64,000 nucleotides of DNA. Source: Symbiodinium microadriaticum (Eukaryota; Sar; Dinophyceae; Suessiales; Symbiodiniaceae). The stretch lies in contig LSRX01000168.1 in the NCBI GenBank assembly GCA_001939145.1, forward strand, positions 206,343 to 270,342, read 5' to 3'. This document shows positions 1 through 10,365 of the stretch, piece after piece. A program made the translations under genes and the position numbers. The first letter of the stretch is position 1, and each line of letters begins with the position of its first letter. The notes under the pieces were generated by a model. The model had not been told where the DNA came from, searched no databases, and was given only the letters and a program-made list of their open reading frames with translations.

Positions 1-603
1 ACTTTTCTCTAATTGTGGAAGACACTCCCCCCCCAAACAGAAAGCCGAGTGGAAGCCAAATCGACACCGGAACCCCCCCCCGAAGCTCGAACGGAAGCGA
101 AAAAGCAAGTGGAAAACAAAGCGGAAGCGAAAACGGAAGACCTTGGAGAAGCCGAAGACAGACCGGAAACAAAACGGAAACAGAAACGGAAGATGCAACA
201 TATCTTGTTCCCGAAGTGCCCCCCCCAAGGCTTAGGGTTTTGGTGTTTAGGGATGCTTGGGTTCGCAGAGTTTGGGCTTTAGGGTTCGGGGCCCTTCGGG
301 TTCAAGGGGGGCTAGGGTGTTTAGTGTAAGCTCAGCCCATTGAAAATCACGGCACAAAACCCCTAAACCCTAAACCGCGGCGCCATTGGCCTTTGGCAGG
401 GGCGCAGTGACCCCCCCCGAGCAAGTTTGCATCAAAGACCTGAGCCCAAGGATCTCTTTGAGAACTTAAGGTTTATTGGTTCAGGGTTTAGCCTTCCGAA
501 ATCCTCACTGTGCACCGTCGGAAAGTTCGTTGTGGCCTATGCTGTGCACTGACAAAATAACGCTTCCAAGGCCACTCCTTTTGAGGTGCCTTTAAGGGTC
601 CCC

Positions 604-690
604 CTAAGGCTCAAAAATAGCCCCAAAAGCCTTATATGGTGTGGTCTTTGGGCCCGGAAGCCTTAAAACATGAGTCCTTACAGCCTTAGG
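604..690. mobile_element. MITE-like element, family P, copy 1
   Basis: About 85 bp starting near CCCTAAGGCTC and ending in AGCCTTAGGG, so the ends form an inverted repeat. The interior (AAAAGCCTTATAT, TGGTCTTTGGGCCC, ATGAGTCCTTA) matches copies at 20730-20817 and, inverted, 30898-30991. No target-site duplication is clear here. No coding capacity. Confidence 0.65.
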
Positions 691-1324
691 GTTGAGGCTT
701 TTACCTGAAATTTATGGCAAGGTCCCGAATATGATGTAAAGTATACTTCTTGATTCACCAAGAGATGCTGGAAGATCCGGAAAGAACACGTCACTGGAAG
801 GTGCCATGTGCCCGACCCAAACAAAAATGTCCACTTTGACCCGCACATGATTTGGGGGGTCCAAGTACAGTGTATGTGGGCACTACGGAGGTCCTTGGGG
901 GTCACTCTCAACTTCTAATAATATAGCAGCCGCACTTGACAAGCAGTGAAAGGCTCGACACTCGCAAACGGCTCCAGCAACCATGACCCCCCCGCAAGAG
1001 ACCCAAACCAAACCCCCAAAAGCCCTCAGCAGCCCCGTCCATTGACATGTTTGTTCATATGGTTTAGGGTTTAGGGTTAAGGCCCCCCCGGGCTTAAGGC
1101 TTCGGGATATGCGGATTAGGGTTTAGGGTTTCAAAGTTTAGGATTTAGGGATTCAGGTTTGACCCTTCTGGGGATGCTGGCCCGGTGTGAGTGCACGAAT
1201 CGCTGGAGGCACTGGTCCACCCACATGTCCTGGAGACCGAAGTAGAGGACAGCAATGGCGAAAATAGGGCCATAGGGGTTTGGGAGTTTAGGGTTAGGGA
1301 GTTTAGGGTTCAGGTGTGGACCGC

Positions 1325-1432
1325 ACCCTAAGGGTCCATAAGCCCATACGGTTGAGTATACACTTGGGCCCTGAAGCACTTACATAGGACTACTTTTAAG
1401 TGTATAAGCTTTGGGCACATGGACCCTTATGG
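1325..1432. mobile_element. MITE-like element, family O, copy 1
   Basis: About 108 bp with inverted ends CCCTAAGGGTCCAT and ATGGACCCTTATGG. The interior holds GCCCATACGG and a cACTTGGGCCCT segment shared with copies near 47178, 48512 and 61495. The flanking triplets (GCA/GGA) differ by one base, so a duplication is not proven. Confidence 0.6.
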
Positions 1433-1489
1433 GGATCTGACCGGAATAATGAGAATAGGGTTTAGGGCCTTAGGGTTTAGGTATGGTAA

Positions 1490-1568
1490 CCCCTGAGGGT
1501 CCACGCAGTCCTTACCCCCCCTCATAAAAGGCCCCAAAGTCCTTAAATAATGAATACTTGGACCCCCC
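1490..1568. mobile_element. MITE-like element, family H, copy 1, damaged
   Basis: This is the inverted version of the element at 45127-45216. It shares AGTCCTT, AGGCCCCAAAGTCCTT and AATAATGAATACTTGGACCC. Two poly-C runs sit where the other copies have different sequence. At the right end, GACCC is followed by CCCCGG instead of TTAGGG. Confidence 0.6.
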
Positions 1569-1950
1569 CGGAACAGCACGACGTGAAGCCCTAAGAAATA
1601 CTGAATAGTTCCCCCCCCCTGAGCCGCTTTTGTATGGATTGGGACTTCGTCAAGTTGACTCTGTTGGAAGGTCACTAGGGCACCCTTAGAACCATACTAA
1701 GAACTATCTGTTCATATGATCCTTTCGAGTTATGCTTTAATGAAGATCAAACAGAATTCCTAAGAGCACCAAAAACTTGGTCTCGTTAGTTCTGTGGGAT
1801 CGGCTTTAAGCTGTCCCAGGACGTTTACGGATCTTCGAAAGGCATTCTGCAAACGTGCAAAGTTGTTTTTAAATGGCGCATGGGTAGTCACATAGCCTTC
1901 CACTCAAACACGGAATCATGCGGCTTTGGAGGCAGTGGTACATGGCAGCA

Positions 1951-2042
1951 TATGGGTAGCTCACCAAAAAAGTCCCCTTTAAAAGGGTCCCTTTTTAGGG
2001 TCCTTGCTATAAGGGCGTCGTACTAAATTGGGGATCCAATTT
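1951..2042. mobile_element. MITE-like element, family D, copy 1, right end lost
   Basis: It contains TATGGGTAGCTC, AAAAGGGTCCC, TTTTTAGGGTCCTTG, TATAAGGGCGTCGTACTAAA and TTGGGGA. These match the left half and centre of family D (full copies at 41095, 49372 and 57447). The second terminal repeat is missing. Confidence 0.6.
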
Positions 2043-2224
2043 CAGGTTTCAGGCTTCGGGCAAGGCTCGCAAATCGAATCCCTAGGGTCCAGGGTACAGG
2101 GATTAGGGCTTGATTAGAGTTTACCTTGCGACCATTGGGGCATGGTGTCGAAAACCATCGAATAAGGAATACTTGGACCCTGAGGGCCCCCCCGAACCAT
2201 CCATGCATCTTGAAGTATGGACTC

Positions 2225-2350
2225 AAGACTGCTCCCCCCCCCTCTAAACCCTAAACCCTAAACCCTAACCCCTAAACGCTAACCCCCCCACCCTAAACCC
2301 TAACCCCTAAACGCTAAGCCCTAGACCCTACCCCCCCACCCCTAAACCTC
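2225..2350. repeat. CCCTAAA-type telomere-like tract
   Basis: Tandem CCCTAAA with variants (CCCCTAA, ACGCTAA), interrupted by runs of 7-9 C. Not a terminal telomere, because unique sequence lies on both sides. Confidence 0.85.
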
Positions 2351-3482
2351 AAGAGCCTGCCATAACTCCGAAGCCCGACCCCCCCGCCTGAAGGAATGGC
2401 AACAAAAGTTACACGAAGGGTCCAGTACCCAAACAGTAAGTACACACGTTGGCCCTTAGAGTATATAGTCGCTAAATTGAAGGCCACAGTATATGCTATT
2501 TTGGTACATCCACGTGCGATCTAAGCCTCTCTACTCGGAGGATCTAAGTCCAGATTACAGTAGTGCATACCTTTCAAAGACAAATTCTGCTAGATTAGTA
2601 CGGTACTCATGCCCTTTCTGGGCTTTTGGAATTTTAAACCTAAATTTAAACCCTAAACCTTAAACCCTTCCTGGGCCTTTGGGATCTTCTGCTGTTCTTT
2701 TGCCACATCAAACTTAAGAGCCAAAGATTGGGTTTTGCGGGCTACAGGCTGGTCCTCTCCCCACTGGCAGTCCCCACTGCAGAGCTTCTGGAAATACTTG
2801 AAGCAGCCTGCAGGGAGAAGTTAGGGTTTAGGGTTTCGGGTTTCACTCATAAACTTTAAACCCTTTATCTATGATTTAGGACTTAGGTGGGACTTAGGGA
2901 TAGAGGGTTCAAAATAGTTCGCGCTGTAGGGCTAAAGTATCAAATCCTGATGCCGGCAATCAGGACTACACTGTTGTATACAACATGAAATCGAATATCG
3001 CCACCACAGAGCAAGGTATCGCTGGTACCTTACAGGTCGAGCTACCCAAACGAATTCCTGCAGGAAGACAGATTCATCAAGTAATGTTCAGGGTTTCGGG
3101 TTCTGAATAGCACTTGACGCTCAGAGGCCTTTGGCTCTAAACTTGGATTCGACTTTGTAAGGTTGCAGTTGCGACGCTGCTTGCTCGGATAGTTCGACTT
3201 CTCCGGATTTTCGGATTGCTTGCTCGGAAATGTGCGCCGGCTTACAAGGCACAGGCTGCTCTTCTACAGGCTTTCAGGGCTCTGTGCATCTGTTTCGCGT
3301 TGATGCATGCTGTGTCATTTTGTCAAAATGGAAAGTGGCAGTCTTGTTGCTGCCACAGCTCCGTATACAAAACCTACCCTGGCTGATATTGTATGCCAGA
3401 CGAATGATCTTAGGGCCTGCCTGCACCGGCTAGACAAAGCGCACCCTGAACTCAGCCTTCTGATCTGTGGTGGAAGGCTGCT

Positions 3483-4751
3483 TCAGATGGGCGTCTGCAA
3501 AATGCCGTGGATGTTGAAGTAAATGTCCGAGAGCTCACCTGCCAGGACTTCGACCCTGAAGTAGTTCACCAGACTCGGAGGTCTTTTGCAAGCCAAGAAA
3601 GCTCTAGCTGCGATCTCCTTCTTGAGCGACTCGTAGGCGAGGTGCCAGGTCGAGCCGTCCTCGGAGGACCAGATCCGAAAAGATGCCGAGAACGAGGAAG
3701 ACGTGTCAATGCCAGTCTCAAAAGAGAAGCCCTGAAGATGAACCACGGCATGCAGAAGCTGCCACTGCACCCACCCTTTTCGGAGGGTGAAAGTCTCCTT
3801 AGATGATGCTATGGATTCGAGCTGGGCCATTGTGTAGGCCTCCCTCTGCTTAAGGCTCAGGATCACGACCACCCAGCCGCCCACGAAAGTGCCCTTCTCC
3901 CCGGCGTCTTCGTAGCGCCTCCAAAGTGTGTACAGCACGTCGCAAGTGTGCTCACTGTGTGTACGGCCGTTGATGCTGATGATCGATTCCAGGGAGTTGC
4001 CTTCCTTCGTTCGCCAGCTTTGGAGGATCTCCTTTAGCTCATCCTCTGCTATGCACAGCCCCCCCGAGCCGAGGATCTCCTCTAGAAGCTCCGGTCGGAG
4101 TTCAGGACGCTCTCCCAGCGCTTCTTTGGGGTGGGTGAAGATGACATCGAGCGCCTCTGCTCGCATCTCAGCCACCTGAAATCGGTCTGCGATAGCGAAG
4201 ACCTCGCAGGCTAGCTCAGGTTTGAGCGCGGCCCGCACAAGACGCAAGCACCCCCCCTGCAATGCCTCAACCTGGTACTTGTCGGCGATGGCGGCCACCC
4301 CCCCCAGAGCAGTGATGGAGCCCCCGACGCTCCCAGAGTACAAGAAGCGCAGGAAGATCTCGACGGCACCAGCCGAGAAGTCTTGGATGACAACCTGCGA
4401 CTGCTGCGACTCGGCATAGTTGTCCGATCCTACCATCTTCTCAAAGACGGGAGACCATTGGGCAAGCAGAAAAGACCACACCTTGAACTCCGTGCGCTTC
4501 AAACTCGCCTCAGTCTCCTTGGAGCTCTCGAGCATGTCCGACGAGCGTTCTTCTACGACTACCGTGAAGTTGCCGTCCTTACCGAAGCATGCAGCCAAAA
4601 CACCACAAAGAGCGGCCATGTCCTCTGCCGTCTCTTCCATGATTCCAGAAGTTGGCGCGTAGCTGGAGCAGCTAGCTAAAGAATCTCGAGCTCGGGATGC
4701 ACGCAACGAAACATGTTCAATATCACAGGCAGTTTCTGGCGATGTGGACAT
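3483..4751 (-). CDS. BTB/POZ-BACK domain protein
   Basis: This is the only convincing complete gene in the window: 422 residues with no intron. Residues about 61-165 read as a BTB/POZ domain (NFTVVVEE, then VWSFLLAQWSPVFEKM at 91-106, FLRFLYSG at 133-140 and ADKYQVEAL at 156-164). Residues about 170-246 read as a BACK-like helical region (ACEVFAIADRF, FTHPKEAL, EILQSW). The C-terminal part, about 280-420, alternates beta-like segments (WVQWQLLHAVV, SSEDGSTWHLAYES, YFRVEVL) and may be a discoidin-like sandwich. BTB proteins generally dimerise, and many act as substrate adaptors of cullin-3 ubiquitin ligases; that role is inferred here, not shown. The first ATG is used. M38 (ATG at 4640) starts closer to the domain and is a plausible alternative. 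No spliced-leader relic or poly-A tail is visible. Three Gly-Gly pairs (150-151, 166-167, 230-231) are each encoded by a G-run, part of the poly-C anomaly of this region. The family call is firm; the exact function is unknown. Confidence 0.9.
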   Translation of the reverse strand: MSTSPETACDIEHVSLRASRARDSLASCSSYAPTSGIMEETAEDMAALCGVLAACFGKDGNFTVVVEERSSDMLESSKETEASLKRTEFKVWSFLLAQWSPVFEKMVGSDNYAESQQSQVVIQDFSAGAVEIFLRFLYSGSVGGSITALGGVAAIADKYQVEALQGGCLRLVRAALKPELACEVFAIADRFQVAEMRAEALDVIFTHPKEALGERPELRPELLEEILGSGGLCIAEDELKEILQSWRTKEGNSLESIISINGRTHSEHTCDVLYTLWRRYEDAGEKGTFVGGWVVVILSLKQREAYTMAQLESIASSKETFTLRKGWVQWQLLHAVVHLQGFSFETGIDTSSSFSASFRIWSSEDGSTWHLAYESLKKEIAARAFLACKRPPSLVNYFRVEVLAGELSDIYFNIHGILQTPI

Positions 4752-5284
4752 GTTATGTCAGACCGTTCACCCGAACGTATCCGTTGAGAAAGCAAACTAG
4801 GAACAGCGAAGGATACTCGTTCAAAAGAGAGAGAGTTGCTTGAAGGTGGCGATATTCAATGGCCCTGAAGGGCACCCCCCCACTAAATTAGCCTTTAAAA
4901 CCTACAAGCTATAGCCCACAAACCACACCGGAGACTTAGACAGCATAGCTCCTGCCATCCTGAACAAGTGCGTGCCTACTGTACCGTCGCTTAATGGCTA
5001 TATTCTGCAAGCAGCTTCTTCACGGCAACATCGGCCCGGACCACAAACTTGCAGTTGATTTAGGCATAAATTATAAGTCCTACAACTCACGAAGACTAGA
5101 AGTGGAGAAGTATTCTTGCTGGTCCATTGTTTACCGTGGCCGTCAAGGGTTCCTATATAGGTACTTCAAGGCCAAAGTACACGTGAAGGATAAATCACGA
5201 AAAATCAACCTTGAATGACTTAAACCACCGCGGTGCAGCCCATAAATCCATGAACAACCCCCCCCTGCATCCATCAACAAAATC
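4752..5284. other. Non-coding stretch upstream of the BTB gene
   Basis: This is the presumed 5' flank of the minus-strand BTB gene. An open frame at 4994-5218 (+) has no recognisable motif and is probably chance. No TATA-type signal or spliced-leader sequence was found. Two poly-C runs occur. Confidence 0.5.
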
Positions 5285-5720
5285 CCACAGCCCTGAACCC
5301 CAAACTCCCCCCCCTAAACCCTAAGCCCTATAAACTCTAAAACCTAAACCCTAACCCCCCCACCCCAAACCCTAAACCCTAAGCCCTAAACCCCAAACCC
5401 GACCCCCCCAACCCTGACCGCCCAAGCCCTTGAGGCCCGTAGAGTCGCTGCCCCCCCAGCTGGTGGTCAACGCCCGAACGGCGCTCTGAGAGAAAACTCC
5501 CCCCCTCGTGGGGTTTAAAAATTTAGGGTTTAGGGTTTAGGGGTTCCCCCCCCATACGGATTCTTGGGAATATAGGGATTATAAGGATTAGGGTCCCCCC
5601 CTTTGGGTTTAGGGGTTTAGGGTCTAGGGTTTTGGGTTTAGACCCCCCCGTTTAGGGTTTTGGTTAAGGATTAGGGTTTAGGGCTTGGGCCCCCCCCTAG
5701 GGTCTCTTTAAGGGTTCAGG
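5285..5720. repeat. Telomere-like tract that switches strand
   Basis: CCCTAAA-type words dominate to about 5420 and TTTAGGG-type words from about 5515 on, so the repeat strand inverts across roughly 100 bp. The tract is broken by ten or so runs of 7-8 C that keep the same orientation on both sides of the switch. Confidence 0.8.
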
Positions 5721-5756
5721 GTTTCGTGTTTCGGGGCCTCTAGCCTCGAAAACCCT

Positions 5757-5920
5757 GAAAGGATCCTAAGTACCTATTGGTAGAATAGGATTTATACTAC
5801 AAAGTCGGGTTTAGGTTTCATGGGGTGAATAGTAATATGTAGACTTTCTATGTGAAGAATTCCTATCATGATGTTGGGAAGTATCTCCCATAACAGTACC
5901 TAGCACCCTTTGGGAACGCT
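5757..5920. mobile_element. MITE-like element, family J, copy 1
   Basis: It contains GGATCCTAAGTACCTATTGG at the left and ATGTTGGGAAGTATCTCCC, CAGTACCTAGCACCCTTTGG at the right. Related copies lie at 15514, 41263, 42069 and 47526. It is longer than the others and may contain inserted sequence. Confidence 0.55.
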
Positions 5921-6068
5921 GAAAGGTTTTTGGGTTTTGTAGGGCTCCTTCAAGGGTTCAGTAGGGGTTTAGGGAGGGTGTAGGGCTTGTAGGGCTCAAC
6001 GCCTGCAGGGTTGAAGGCTCAGGGGCTGTTTTTTTTTGTATTGCGGTTTAGGGTCTAGGGTTTCTTTA

Positions 6069-6181
6069 CTAGGTTCTCCAATAGCCCCATTAACACTAAG
6101 GGTACCCTGTGTCCTACTACTTGTTTTGTGGATAAGGGAATCCTAAACAAAAAACAAAAAGCTACTACTCGGGAACTTATT
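6069..6181. mobile_element. MITE-like element, family I, copy 1
   Basis: It contains AGGTTCTCCAATAGC at the left, then AAGGGTACCCTGTGTCCT, and GCTACTACTCGGGAACTT at the right. The ends form an imperfect inverted repeat. Copies: 34920-35028 and 49628-49741. Confidence 0.6.
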
Positions 6182-6677
6182 AGTTTGACGGACCCGTAAA
6201 GGGATCTATACAGGTTCTATAGCGGTTTAGGGTGTAGGGTCTGGTAGGGCTTGTAGGGCTCAGGGCTTGCAGGGTTTGGTTTTTGGGGCTTCAACGAATA
6301 ATTAGAATCGGGTTTCTGGGTGCAAGCAGTAGTGACATGGAACCTCTGGAAATAGACATCTGTCGGGTCCAAGGCATGCCTTTGGAGTTCTTGGTGTCGC
6401 AATTGTCGGCTTCGGGGATTGCAAAATCTTACCCGAGCATCGCACAGTCGTCAAGGAGCTTTTGAGCGTGAAAGCACATCTCAACAACTTCAAGGAAGCC
6501 CTACTTCCAAGCCAGAAGCCAAGCCTGGAAAGCGCCCTCCCAATAATGCTCAGAGGCAGGCGGGCCATGCAGACCGAATTTGCAGTTGTTCAAATAGACG
6601 CCTGACAGGGCCAATACTTGTTCTGTCTTTGCGGTGTTGGTGTGTAGTATTCTGTAGTATTCCGATGATTAGCAGTA

Positions 6678-6806
6678 TTGCTATACTTCAGTGTAAACCC
6701 CCAACTCCTCCGACACCGAAACACAGCGCACGACACAGACAGACACAGACTTGCTATACTTCAGTGTAAACCCCCAACTCCTCCGACACCGAAACACAGC
6801 GCACGA
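6678..6806 (+). repeat. Direct repeat, two identical 56-bp copies
   Basis: Copies at 6678-6733 and 6751-6806 start at TTGCTATACTTCAGTG and end at CAGCGCACGA. They are separated by a short ACACAGACAG-type spacer, giving a period of 73 bp. They appear identical, so the duplication is recent. Confidence 0.9.
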
Positions 6807-7267
6807 ACCACAAAGCTCCCCCCCCCGCCGAAGCCTCAAGTTAACGGATCCCTGAAACTACAAGTGTCGACCCCAAACCAGACCTTCTCAACATACTTAT
6901 AAATGGTTGGCCGCACCCCCCCCGAAGAGGGTCTATGATCCACAAATGCCGACCGTTCAGCTTCCCCCCCTTGCTGGGGGGTGGGGGAGGGGGGGTGGTG
7001 GGGGTGAGAGACCCCCCCCAAAAGCCACATGTCTACCCATGCCATGTGTGTGTGTGTGCGTATGTCTTTGTAGGTGCGCGTGGTTGTCTAGTTTACCCAT
7101 GTGAGGTTAGGTTAACTTAGTTCACAAGACTTCAGTCCAACCAGTTCAATCGAGTTTAGTTTCCTGTAACTTCAACTGATTTGGTCGAGTTTAGTCATCC
7201 CATGTGTTTAAACTATCCCTGGTAAGAACTTGATAACATAGTGCTGTATCACCCCCCCATATTTGCA

Positions 7268-7402
7268 TACCATTTCGTCAACCCTAAACCCGAAACCCAC
7301 CCCCCCCTGAAAGCCCTAAAAGCTCTAAAAGCCCTAAAAGCCCCAAACCCCCCCAACCCTGTAAACCCTGAAACCCTAAACCCTAAAATTCTATACCCCC
7401 CC
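7268..7402. repeat. CCCTAAA-type tract with AGCCCTAAA units
   Basis: Several AAGCCCTAAA/AAGCTCTAAA units in a row, then AACCCTGAAACCCTAAACC, with poly-C runs inserted. The reverse frame reads as an AFRAFRAFR-type low-complexity peptide, which is not a gene. Confidence 0.75.
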
Positions 7403-7546
7403 AGCCGGTATAGAACCCTAAAAGTAGCCCAGATAGACGACCCTTTCTTTAGATCCTTGAACATCGTCACCCTTCAAGAGGAAGCCTTCTGGAGCATAGG
7501 TGCCTGTAGATCCCCGTAGATCCGTCAACGAGACCTGGTTCCCTTA

Positions 7547-7737
7547 CTTAGTTGCTGAGATCATAAGCATAAAAGACGTGTACACTTTCAGTTCTATAAC
7601 CCTGATTGTCCAAGTATTCATTATTTAAGCACTTTGGGGCCTGTCTGGGTTTGAAAAAAAGGACTACTTGGACCCTTAGGGTAAGGGATCATATTATCCC
7701 AAAAACGGTTAAAGTGGAAAGTAATTCAGCTACTAAG
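7547..7737. mobile_element. MITE-like element, family Q, copy 1 (occupied by H2)
   Basis: The inverted ends are CTTAGTTGCTGA and TCAGCTACTAAG. It matches the element at 10266-10365 (ATAAGCATAAA, ACGTGTACACTTTCAGTTCT, GGATCATATTATCCC). It is about 80 bp longer because a second element sits at 7600-7681. Confidence 0.8.
7600..7681. mobile_element. MITE, family H, copy 2, inserted in Q1
   Basis: 82 bp with ends CCCTGATTGTCCAAGTA and TACTTGGACCCTTAGGG. It is flanked by TAA at 7597-7599 and 7682-7684. The related Q element at 10266-10365 has a single TAA at that position, so it represents the empty site. This fits transposase-type insertion with a 3-bp duplication. Confidence 0.85.
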
Positions 7738-8095
7738 CTGTTAGAGGAGCCCTTTACGGGTTTCTTGAGGGCTTCCCTTATAAGAGATCCGCCTTCAAGG
7801 CTTCAAGGGGGGGGGGTCCTTGAAGGGCCCCCCCTAAAGGACCCCAGACCCTAAACCCTGCAAACCCTAAACCCCCCCCCCCACCCTTAAAAGAGCGATG
7901 CCGAGGCTGCCTGTGCTGGCCAAATCCTGGGAGCCTTCGCACAGGGACGAAAGGGAAGTGCGGCTCTTGAGGGCTTGCAGGGTGTAGGGGCCTTCATATG
8001 TAGAACAGGTTTTGGGGCACCCCCCCAGTATAAAAGGAGCCACCAACTCTCTGTCTTTGTAGGCACTTAAGCCCCTAGCTCAGTCTGCAGGCTTC

Positions 8096-8320
8096 AGGGT
8101 TTAGGGACTAGGGTCTAGGGTGTAGGGTTTAGGGTTTAGGGTCAGGGTTTAGGGACTATCAGGCCCCCCCGGCTTCGCATTGAGGGTTTAGGGCTTAGGG
8201 TTGTGGGTGTCCCCCCCCTGGCAAGGGCTTGTAGTGAGTTTTTGTTGAAGGCTTGACGGGTTGGTCTTGAGGTCCCAAATACTACACCCCAAACCCTAAA
8301 CCCTTGAATGCTTCTTAGCA
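8096..8320. repeat. TTTAGGG-type telomere-like tract
   Basis: Repeated TTTAGGG with variants (GTCTAGGG, GTGTAGGG, GACTAGGG), two poly-C runs, then a short stretch in CCCTAAA orientation near 8287. Confidence 0.75.
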
Positions 8321-8689
8321 GCTGAAGCCCGACTGTCTTCGGGCACTTGAATCCTAGGGGTTGCAACCCCATAGCAGCCATAGCAAGAGCCCTGACACCC
8401 AGCCCCCCCCTTCAAAACTCTGAGCCTTCATCCTACACCGATGCGACTCCTCTTGTTGCGACGAAGCTTGGATGTAAACGTCAGATGATGGTAGAAGCCG
8501 ACAAAAAGCTAGTGTAGGGTTTGGGCCTAAAGCCTTCAAGGTGCTACAGCCCCGAACACCGGACTCCTCAAGCCTTGAAGCCCTAAATCATAAACCCTCC
8601 TCTTCTTCAACAACCAGGCCCAAAAAACGCTCAACCCTTTTTACCCCCCCTAGGATCTACTATATCAGGCCAACAAAGGTTAAAGTTCT

Positions 8690-9060
8690 CCCCCCCCCCC
8701 TAAACCCTAAACCCAATCTAAGCCTCAAACCCTTGAAACCCCCCCCCATCAAACATGCCCAAAACCTCGAAACGGGGCGTCTCAGGGCCCCCCCGGCTTG
8801 GGGCTTTAAAGGCTTAGGGATTAGGGTTTGTGGCTCCCCCCCAATTACTTCAAACAGAGGCCCTTCGGGATTTAGAGTTTTATGTGAGTTTCTGCTAATT
8901 CTATAGGACTCATGAATGAAGGGCCCCGGATTTCTCGATGAAAGACTTGAACCTCAGAACGCCTACCTGTTTAAGGACACACAACAACAACATCATGCAC
9001 AGTAACCCTCAAAACCTAACCTCAACACCCCCCCGGCAAAAAAAAAAAAAAAACACTAAA
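8690..9060. repeat. Telomere-like words, poly-C runs and a poly-A run
   Basis: CCCTAAACCC words near 8700 follow a run of about 11 C. At 9026-9052 a run of 7 C is soon followed by about 16 A. This is the right edge of the poly-C-rich zone. Confidence 0.7.
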
Positions 9061-10077
9061 CCCCCTCAACTCGGGCCCTAACCCCTGAAGTCATGAGTAT
9101 GGAAGGGTGTCATCTGTGGGCGCATGACTTTCCAAGCTTTGGGTCTGGCACGAATGTAACGATTGAGCACACATACACACATGGATGTTGGGTGTATATT
9201 CACTATCATGTCAGCGCAGTGCTGACGACTTCTTATCTTCGTTCATGAAGAATGCTAATGCGGATGCTGCTAGTGCCGGTGCGATGATGATGCGGATCAC
9301 GATCAAACCCTGAACCCTAAACCGTAACGATGATGATGGTGATGATGCAGATTATGATTACGATCAGGACTTCATCGATGTACCCTCACCACAGCTGCTA
9401 CCTATTCAGAAATTCAGGCTCTCTCTTGCGCGCCTACGTCTTAAAGCCTGGAAACCCTACACCGGCAAAACATAATGTGGGTGTAGGGTTTAACAAAAAC
9501 ATCAAGGATCTGCCTTCTTCGTGTAGTTCGAGCACATTTCGGAGACGATCCACGAAGAACACCGTGTCCGGGTCTGCCTGTGCGTTCGGGGCTTCTGGCT
9601 AGTATGGATGTGGGCTTCAGGTTTAGGGTATAGGAACACCTCGGGCTGAAGGTGCATGGATTTGGGGCATGCTAGCATTTATGCCAATGTTCCACCTGCA
9701 CCCAATCTAGTACAGCGGTCGGAATAATGAGTAATTGCAGTTGTCGTATGCCCCTTATGTAGTTGTGCTATAAATTACCAAGACCTCCCATTCTAATCAT
9801 GAAGAACTTAAAAACGCATTAATGCTTATATATTCTTCCTGTCCATGCGCACATGCAGAGAAGCTATTCCAGATCTAAAGCGAGGTGCTGCTGTCATTGA
9901 AGACCTTTGGCGGGTTTAAACAGTTCGTATTAATTTACTCTCACACCCAAACACCTGCTAAATCTCACTCCCTCAGGACCTAGTTAAACCTTGAATCCTA
10001 AATCCTGAAACCCAATCTGAACAACAGCCCTGTTTTTGCAGATGCTCACCGACATCTTTCTCTACTCGACCTGTTGA
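9061..10077. other. Gene-free stretch
   Basis: It contains a GATGATG-rich simple-sequence patch (about 9245-9360) and a few telomere-like words. The remainder appears unique. The open frame at 9330-9602 is driven by the GATGAT patch at its start and shows no domain. Confidence 0.5.
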
Positions 10078-10155
10078 GGTCCCCAAAAATAGTACGGCAC
10101 CCTTATAGAAAGGACCCTAAAGGGACCCTAATTTAGAGAACGACCATATACTATT
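10078..10155. mobile_element. MITE-like element, family D, copy 2, left end lost
   Basis: It holds CCCCAAAAATAGTACGGCAC, CCTTATA, GGACCCTAA and AGGGACCCTAATTTAGAGAA, the right half of family D. It is followed by ATATACTATTTGGGTACATGG, which resembles a family O end, so D2 may sit inside an O remnant. Confidence 0.6.
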
Positions 10156-10265
10156 TGGGTACATGGCACCTTAGGGCTTCCCATTTGACTGAGGCTTTCG
10201 GGTTCGAGGTTGAGGGTTTATTGCTCCGATCCTCGACCTTCACGTAGGAAACAAGGCTTAGGGTC

Positions 10266-10365
10266 CTAGTTGCTGAATTCATAAGCATAAACACGTGTAC
10301 ACTTTCAGTTCTATAAGGGATCATATTATCCCAAAAAGTTTAAAGTGTAGTAATTCAGCTACTAA
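10266..10365. mobile_element. MITE-like element, family Q, copy 2 (empty site)
   Basis: About 100 bp with inverted ends CTAGTTGCTGAATTC and AATTCAGCTACTAAG. It lacks the family H insertion present in Q1. The undisturbed target triplet TAA is at 10314-10316. Confidence 0.8.

Larger units (their letters stand above)
1..3482. other. Gene-free region, telomere-like DNA with poly-C runs
   Basis: No convincing gene is seen. The open stretches near the left end are lysine/glutamate-rich or built from telomere-like repeats and look like chance frames. The region holds scattered TTTAGGG/CCCTAAA-type words, many runs of 7-9 C on the + strand, and hairpin elements P1, O1, H1 and D1 listed separately. 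The last 250 bases may be the 3' flank of the minus-strand gene that follows. Confidence 0.7.

Noticed and set aside
2225-2350. True chromosome end
   Set aside because: The telomere-like tract is short, degenerate, interrupted and flanked by other sequence on both sides.
4752-5300. Spliced-leader relic upstream of the BTB gene
   Set aside because: No match to the end of the dinoflagellate spliced leader (TTTTGGCTCAAG) was found on the minus strand.
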